From Nostoc sp. UHCC 0302 (GTDB lineage: Bacteria; Cyanobacteriota; Cyanobacteriia; Cyanobacteriales; Nostocaceae), in NCBI RefSeq assembly GCF_038096175.1, contig NZ_CP151100.1, positions 1 through 64,000 of the forward strand: DNA of 64,000 nucleotides, read 5' to 3'. Both the position numbers and the translations under genes were made by a program. Numbering within the stretch: the stretch's first letter is position 1; every line of letters begins with the position of its first letter. Positions 58,933-64,000 of this stretch are shown here, piece by piece. The notes beneath the pieces are model-generated. The model did not search any database and had not been told where the DNA came from. It was given only the letters and a program-made list of their open reading frames with translations.

Positions 58933-60093
58933 TTAACGTTTAGGAGCCTGATCAAAAGCACGAGCAATGGCATTCCATGCTAACTTGCGGTTTATATCTG
59001 CATCAAGCGGTAGAGGACGAACTGGCAAACTATCTGGTCTGGCTTCAAATTCTGAAATCCATGTATATCGATCACTCAATCCCCAGGTAATGACTGCTGT
59101 CACTGCTGGCTCGTCTAGCACTACTGAAAGATAATCTTCATAAGTAGCAGCGACCAAGCGATCACGAATGTTAATATTCACAGGTAATTCTTTGTCTTTT
59201 ACATCCAGCTCGCTAATTAGGATTTTGAGACCCAAACTGGCTACATCACTAAGGAACTTCTGGAGCTTTTGGGGATTAAAGCGAGTTTCACTGGCCGATA
59301 AGTGAGCTTGGATTCCGAGGGCATGAATTGGTGTACCCCTAGACTTCAATCTTTTTAGTAGTTTCAGCACAGCAGTTCTCTTAGCATCAGCTTCGGGAGT
59401 GTCATAGTCGAGTCCATAGTCGTTGTAGACTAACAATGCTTTAGGATCTGCTTTAGCTGCTGCCCGAAAAGCAAGTTCAATATAATCTGAACCCAAAAAT
59501 TTCAGCCACGGTGTCTCTCGCAGTCCATCAGATCGTCCATCTTTGACGCTAATTGCCTCATTGACTACATCCCAAGAATGAATTTTTCCTGCATAATGAC
59601 CTACAACCGTTGCAATATGTTCTAGCAATATTTGCCGAGCATTTTGACTATTAACAATTGAAAACCACTCAGGCAAAGCATGAGGCTCATGCCAAACTAA
59701 AGTATGTCCGCGGAATAGCATCCGATGAGTTTGTGCAAAAGCAGCCAACCAATCAGCAGGGGCAAAATTAAAAGTATTCGGTTTCGGGCGAAGGAAATTC
59801 CACTTTAGCTCCCATTCTGGTACTAGCATGGCGCACTCACGGGTAAACCTTGCTGCCAACTGGGCATCTGAAGATAAGGCATATTTTCTGACTGCTGCAC
59901 CATAAATTAATCCTTTAGCAGCAGCTCGTCGAGCTAAAGGAAGGTTCCCACTTGCTGCAAAGTTTCTCTTTTGATGATTACTAGCTTGCTGAGGCTTCAA
60001 TGTACTTCCTAGCGCCAGAGTACTCATACTAACAATGCTACCCAAGCCTAACAACAATGTCTGCCGTCTATTGAATAAATGTTTTTTATTCAT
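58933..60093 (-). CDS. GH10 endo-beta-1,4-xylanase-type glycanase
   Basis: A 386-residue glycoside hydrolase family 10 enzyme, which cuts beta-1,4 links in xylan-like chains. The acid/base E179 is in WDVVNEAIS, the nucleophile E295 in LISELDVKD. A signal with RR (NRRQTLLLGLGSIVSMSTLA) suggests export by the Tat route. The cluster context (autokinase, glycosyltransferases, Wzy) makes trimming of the cell's own exopolysaccharide likelier than plant-wall breakdown. It starts 51 bp after the upstream WecG-type gene. Confidence 0.85.
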   Translation of the reverse strand: MNKKHLFNRRQTLLLGLGSIVSMSTLALGSTLKPQQASNHQKRNFAASGNLPLARRAAAKGLIYGAAVRKYALSSDAQLAARFTRECAMLVPEWELKWNFLRPKPNTFNFAPADWLAAFAQTHRMLFRGHTLVWHEPHALPEWFSIVNSQNARQILLEHIATVVGHYAGKIHSWDVVNEAISVKDGRSDGLRETPWLKFLGSDYIELAFRAAAKADPKALLVYNDYGLDYDTPEADAKRTAVLKLLKRLKSRGTPIHALGIQAHLSASETRFNPQKLQKFLSDVASLGLKILISELDVKDKELPVNINIRDRLVAATYEDYLSVVLDEPAVTAVITWGLSDRYTWISEFEARPDSLPVRPLPLDADINRKLAWNAIARAFDQAPKR

Positions 60094-60144
60094 AGATTTT
60101 TGTCCTTAAAAAAGTTAGTTATGTACAAATTTTATGAGTTCATG

Positions 60145-60948
60145 TTAATTCCTGAGCCAACGACGCTGGATACTTTTCCAGCCTTCAAGTAAAAATAGTT
60201 TCAATAAAAACCACGGCTCAATCAAGTAGCGTCGCCACAGCCGTCCTGGCTCAGCTACTAAGCGGAATAACCACTCTAAACAAGTTTTTCCTGCCCACCT
60301 TGGCGGAGTAGGAATTGCACCCGCAACATAATCAATAGCTGCTCCACATGGCAGAATAACGTTAGCTGAAATCTGTTCTAAATTATCTAATATCCAGTTT
60401 TCTTGTCGCGGCATACCCATACCAACCATCAGCACGTGGGGCTGATATTGATTTATTTGTTCTAATACAGCTTGATTTTCTTTGTTATCGTGACGAGCAT
60501 CAAAATAACCATGTGCTGTAGTTATTCGCAAGCCGGAAAACTCTTCCCGTAAAATTTTTGCACCTTGTTCTGCTACCCCTGGTTTTGATCCCAGATAAAA
60601 TATTCGCCAACCTCGGTATGCAGCTTCTGCCATTAAAGGAGCCATCCAATCTGCATATGTCACCCTTTGCTGCCTTTGTAAAGAAAAACCTAAAAGCTTT
60701 CCCAAAAATACTAAAGACATGCCATCTATATGTGTAAATTCAGCCTTAGCGTAAAAGGCACGCATTTTGGGATTACGATGGTAAAGATAGATGCTATGTA
60801 AATTTTGATGGGCAAATATCCACTTTTGTTTTTGTCTAACAGCTTCAGTAATTAAAGCATTAAGTTGAGAAATAGATAAAGGATGAATAGTAACATCTAA
60901 CATCTGAAGTGCTTGAGGAATGTTAAATTCAATTAAAGAGTTCTTCAT
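60145..60948 (-). CDS. WecG/TagA/CpsF-family glycosyltransferase
   Basis: A 267-residue GT26 enzyme that adds a sugar to a lipid-linked intermediate. Blocks FTHIDGMSLVFLGKLLG, WRIFYLGSKPGVAE and HVLMVGMGMPRQENWI are typical of the family. I start at the ATG at 60948 (MKNSLIEF); the longer frame to 60987 lies inside the preceding gene. The two genes overlap by 20 bases. The C-terminus is basic and amphipathic, as expected for membrane contact. Confidence 0.85.
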   Translation of the reverse strand: MKNSLIEFNIPQALQMLDVTIHPLSISQLNALITEAVRQKQKWIFAHQNLHSIYLYHRNPKMRAFYAKAEFTHIDGMSLVFLGKLLGFSLQRQQRVTYADWMAPLMAEAAYRGWRIFYLGSKPGVAEQGAKILREEFSGLRITTAHGYFDARHDNKENQAVLEQINQYQPHVLMVGMGMPRQENWILDNLEQISANVILPCGAAIDYVAGAIPTPPRWAGKTCLEWLFRLVAEPGRLWRRYLIEPWFLLKLFLLEGWKSIQRRWLRN

Positions 60949-61999
60949 AAGATTCAACCATTTTTTCCAAAGAAAAAAGATATGCACGTTTTAATGAACA
61001 TTCACGCATGTGATTGGCAAGTTTTGAGGAACCTAGAACCTGTCGAATTGCTTTAACTATTTCCTCCACGCTGTTGGCAGGTAAAAGTATACCTGCATCA
61101 CCTAAAACTTCCTGCATTGCAGGTATGTCGCTAGCTACTATTGGTAAACCCAAACTCATAGCTTCTAATAAAGCCATAGGCATTGCTTCATATAAAGAAG
61201 GAAATATAAATATGTTGGCAATAGACAGTAATGCCAGAACATCGTCTGATTTCAGTTCCCCTAAGCAGTGAACTCTTTCTTTAAGTCCCAATTCTGCTAT
61301 TCTATTTTCTAAAAAATTACGTAGTTCACCATCGCCTAAAAGTAGTAGATGGGCTTCTGGTATCTGGAGTAATGTTTCTAGAATAATAGCTTGATTCTTC
61401 TGTTTAGCCAGTCTACCTATATTGATAAGTAAAGGTACATTTTCTGGTAAACACCACTGGCTATGAACTTGTATAGGAGAGTTTCCAACTTTTAAAGCTG
61501 GAATGCCATTGTAGATTTTTTTGAGAAGCTTTTTATATCCAATAGGATAATTAACTACAGAATCTACTACTACTTGGGAAACAGCAATATTAGCAGAGTA
61601 AAAACCTGTAATACCCATAGTTAAATCAACCAAAGCTGCTATTTTAGGGTAGGTGAATACTGGATTATGCTGTACTGCTATTCGCTTACGTATGCCACAT
61701 AAACGAGCAACGAACTGTCCTAATACATTGGCGTAATGAGTATGAGTGATCAACACTTGTGGCTGATAGGAGCGGAGATACTCATTTAGCTTAATAACTA
61801 TCTTTATATAATCTAAAAGTGAGGGTTTATGCTCTAGTAAAAACTTTACACCATGAGAATCTAAATAAATAGGGCGTTTAATATATAAAAAACATATTTC
61901 TACTTCGTGTCCTCGGTTGCGTAGAGCATCAGCCAATAGCATTGCTACTTTTTGTGCTCCTCCAGCTTCCATCTGAGTAATTATTTGTAAAATTTTCAT
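60929..61999 (-). CDS. GT4-family glycosyltransferase
   Basis: A 356-residue retaining glycosyltransferase with the GT-B fold. The N-terminal MEAGGAQKVAMLLADALRNRGHEV loop, the linker LLINIGRLAKQKN and the C-terminal EX7E motif EAMPMALLE all fit. It probably adds a sugar to the exopolysaccharide repeat unit; donor and acceptor are unknown. It overlaps the WecG-type gene and follows the Wzy-like gene after 43 bp, so the cluster is likely one transcript. Confidence 0.85.
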   Translation of the reverse strand: MKILQIITQMEAGGAQKVAMLLADALRNRGHEVEICFLYIKRPIYLDSHGVKFLLEHKPSLLDYIKIVIKLNEYLRSYQPQVLITHTHYANVLGQFVARLCGIRKRIAVQHNPVFTYPKIAALVDLTMGITGFYSANIAVSQVVVDSVVNYPIGYKKLLKKIYNGIPALKVGNSPIQVHSQWCLPENVPLLINIGRLAKQKNQAIILETLLQIPEAHLLLLGDGELRNFLENRIAELGLKERVHCLGELKSDDVLALLSIANIFIFPSLYEAMPMALLEAMSLGLPIVASDIPAMQEVLGDAGILLPANSVEEIVKAIRQVLGSSKLANHMRECSLKRAYLFSLEKMVESYEELFN

Positions 62000-62042
62000 A
62001 TTCTGACTGATTTTTCAATTAATGTGTAATTTTCTCAGTTGA

Positions 62043-63320
62043 TTAAAGTTTGCTTGAGCTTGAGTTTATTTGATGAAAATTAACTTTTAATTTATACGGT
62101 GTTAAAGTTGCACAAGCTACTGATATATACAAAATCCAAACAAAGCTATTTGAACTCAACAAGGTAGTTTCACTTATATTTGCGATCACTATATATGTGA
62201 GATGTGCCACTGGCCAAAAGCTTTCTACTGTCTTACTTAAACGCACCCAGACTAATACTCTAATAAGACTTCTCCAAAACCCGATTAGATATATTAAGAC
62301 TCCTAACAAACCTAAATCAAGCCAAAGGGCTAATAAACCGTTGTGAGGATGCGTTGGATTCCATCCTGTTGAGAACCATATGTAAGAAGATTCACCATCC
62401 CAACCTTGCCAAAATCCACCATATCCATAGCCTAGCCAGGGACGTTTTTGAATCATATCCCAAACAAACTCCCAGACAGCTGTACGTCCTGTAAGTGTCG
62501 GGTTTTTACCTATTGAAAGCAAGAGTGCATCTGCATTATCCATAAGCCATATAGATGAGCTTGTAGCTGCTATTGCTATACATATAAAAACAGGAATCAT
62601 TAAAATAAAACGCAATCTTAAAATCTTAAATATTAACAATGCAATGAGAATTAGTACAAGATTTACTATAGATGCAGTTGATTTTGAAAGTAATAATAAG
62701 ACTATCGATAAACCTAAAAAAAAACCTATACCTACAAGCAAATACTTTTTTTTATTATCTATAAGTAAAAATAAAAATACTATAGTACTAGTTACCATCC
62801 TTGCACCCAAAGCATTTTTATGTATATATATGCCTCGCCAAGCTCCAGTATGCAAATCACTCATAATCCCATAGTGGGGCATTAATAAGCCAAATATTAT
62901 GCTTAAAAATATAGCTAAACTAAACATATAAGCAAGTAGTTGTAACTGCTGTTTGATGCTGTAACGTGTAGCTAAGTAAATTCCAAATATGCTAGATCCA
63001 ACTAGAGCTACACCATCTTTCAGAGTTGTTGCCGGTGCAAAAGACCAAAATATAGAGATTACAGCTAAACTTGTCAATATCCAGATAAATATATCTTGAT
63101 TGAGTATATAAACAACCTTCCGCCAACGTATGAGCAGTAAGAAAAAAGTTACTAAATATATTAAGAAATAAAAGATGCGAATAATAGAGGTATCATAGGT
63201 TACTTCTACGTCAGCCTGATTTGCACCTCCAGAGATAATTAGAGTTAGCGGTCCTCCTGAATAAATTAGTAGGGATATAATTGTAAATCCCTGTTCTATA
63301 AAACCTAGAATTTTTCTCAT
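62043..63320 (-). CDS. O-antigen ligase/polymerase-like (Wzy) membrane protein
   Basis: A 425-residue integral membrane protein with about 10-12 helices. The Wzy_C-type large loop has TGRTAVWEFVWDMIQKRPWLGYGYGGF, then WNPTHPHNGLLALWLDLG, the family hallmark with key histidines. I start at the ATG at 63320; the frame can be opened 19 codons earlier at a TTG. It probably joins repeat units into polymer. Not distinguishable from a ligase by sequence alone. Confidence 0.8.
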   Translation of the reverse strand: MRKILGFIEQGFTIISLLIYSGGPLTLIISGGANQADVEVTYDTSIIRIFYFLIYLVTFFLLLIRWRKVVYILNQDIFIWILTSLAVISIFWSFAPATTLKDGVALVGSSIFGIYLATRYSIKQQLQLLAYMFSLAIFLSIIFGLLMPHYGIMSDLHTGAWRGIYIHKNALGARMVTSTIVFLFLLIDNKKKYLLVGIGFFLGLSIVLLLLSKSTASIVNLVLILIALLIFKILRLRFILMIPVFICIAIAATSSSIWLMDNADALLLSIGKNPTLTGRTAVWEFVWDMIQKRPWLGYGYGGFWQGWDGESSYIWFSTGWNPTHPHNGLLALWLDLGLLGVLIYLIGFWRSLIRVLVWVRLSKTVESFWPVAHLTYIVIANISETTLLSSNSFVWILYISVACATLTPYKLKVNFHQINSSSSKL

Positions 63321-63394
63321 ATTTTTCTTTAAGATGGTGTTTATTATGTATTGAGCAAGGTAAGAATGCTTAGTCAAAAGTTTATAAACACCTT

Positions 63395-64000
63395 CTAAAA
63401 GATATTTTTACTATTAATAGCTTTTCTATAAATTTCCACCGTTTGAGCAGCAATTTTTGACCAATTCAAATCTTCTTGACAGCGATTTAGAGCAGCTTTT
63501 CGGAGCCGATTTTGTAAGTCGCGATCGCTCAACAATCGAATGATACTATCAGCTAGTGCCCGAGGATCGCGAGGAGGAACCAACAGCCCGTCTCGTTCAT
63601 GTTGAACCATCTCGCTTAATCCCCCTACATCAGAGGCTATTACTAATGTTCCCATTGCATAAGCAATTGCGGCTACTCCACTCTGGGAGGATTCAATATA
63701 GGGCAAAATTGTTATGGTACTGCGTTGAAATAAAGCTGCTACAGCTTCATCAGGGATAAATTTATTCAAGATTTCGTAATGTTCGCGATCGCAGACATCA
63801 GGGAGATATTGCTGTAGGTTTTCTCCCTGTCCAGCAATAATCAGTTTGACTTGAGGAATATGTTCAGCGATTAAGGGCATTGCTTGCAGCAAATATTTTA
63901 AACCCTTGTAAGGCCATATCCGACCAAAAAATAGAAGTGTGTAAGGCTCACGAGCTAGTGTAGTATTACCTGCTAGGCACTTGTACGAGCTACCTAATTC
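63395..64000 (-). CDS. GT4-family glycosyltransferase, C-terminal part (runs off window)
   Basis: The C-terminal 201 codons of a GT-B glycosyltransferase. In-frame coding continues past 63892 to the right edge (YTLLFFGRIWPYKGLKYLLQ), so the start is outside. Motifs: LFFGR-W-YKG, PYIESSQSGVAAIAYAMG and SDVGGLSEMV. It lies upstream of the Wzy-like gene in the same cluster; gap to its ATG is 74 bp. Confidence 0.85.
   Translation of the reverse strand, partial: ELGSSYKCLAGNTTLAREPYTLLFFGRIWPYKGLKYLLQAMPLIAEHIPQVKLIIAGQGENLQQYLPDVCDREHYEILNKFIPDEAVAALFQRSTITILPYIESSQSGVAAIAYAMGTLVIASDVGGLSEMVQHERDGLLVPPRDPRALADSIIRLLSDRDLQNRLRKAALNRCQEDLNWSKIAAQTVEIYRKAINSKNIF

Overview
The window looks like DNA of a filamentous, heterocyst-type cyanobacterium (Nostoc/Calothrix/Tolypothrix-like). 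Reasons: many HIP1 octamers (GCGATCGC), heptamer and small dispersed repeats typical of Nostocales, secreted TPR-CHAT proteins, NACHT-pentapeptide and STAND-WD40 proteins, DUF1257/DUF2997 genes, and a dense mix of insertion sequences. No tRNA, rRNA or CRISPR array was seen. The genus is inferred from style, not from a marker gene.

Layout. (1) 1-7 kb: a RadD-like SF2 helicase, a frameshifted GIY-YIG-type gene, a dinB fragment broken by a small dispersed repeat, a Coq4-family gene, tandem repeats and strong hairpins, a short protein with a second copy at 46.7 kb, and an MFS transporter. (2) 7-26.4 kb, all on the plus strand: two exported TPR-CHAT protease-like proteins, an IS1182-type element sitting inside a 71-codon gene, a NACHT protein with about 24 pentapeptide repeats, then a tight two-gene unit of a P-loop ATPase and a 1,887-residue STAND protein with 16 nearly identical WD40 blades. 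This is the best candidate for an undescribed, probably immune or self-recognition, system. (3) 26.4-36.9 kb, minus strand: a plasmid- or phage-like module of DnaB helicase, an HTH protein, a C5 and an N6 DNA methyltransferase, AlkB, ASCH and DUF488 proteins, a ribbon-helix-helix protein and many small unknowns. (4) 37.5-43.8 kb, plus strand: small unknown genes, several ended by perfect hairpins, finishing with a DUF1257-DUF2997 pair. (5) 43.8-56 kb: nested insertion sequences (IS4-like, ISAs1-like, ISL3, IS1634, IS110, IS5/IS903-like) plus non-autonomous elements, surrounding one intact PP-loop ATPase-like gene. (6) 56.7-64 kb, minus strand: an exopolysaccharide cluster with tyrosine autokinase, GH10 glycanase, WecG-type and GT4 glycosyltransferases and a Wzy/ligase-type membrane protein; the last gene runs off the window.

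Interactions. Regions 3 and 4 diverge from a shared 590-bp control region and look like the backbone of an extrachromosomal or integrated replicon. Region 2 looks like a cluster of sensor-effector proteins: CHAT proteases, NACHT and STAND NTPases, and repeat domains for ligand recognition. In region 5 several insertion histories can be reconstructed exactly from target-site duplications: removing an element restores the interrupted reading frame. Two of these insertions share ends and 10-bp duplications, which ties a 128-bp miniature element to the ISAs1-like transposase.
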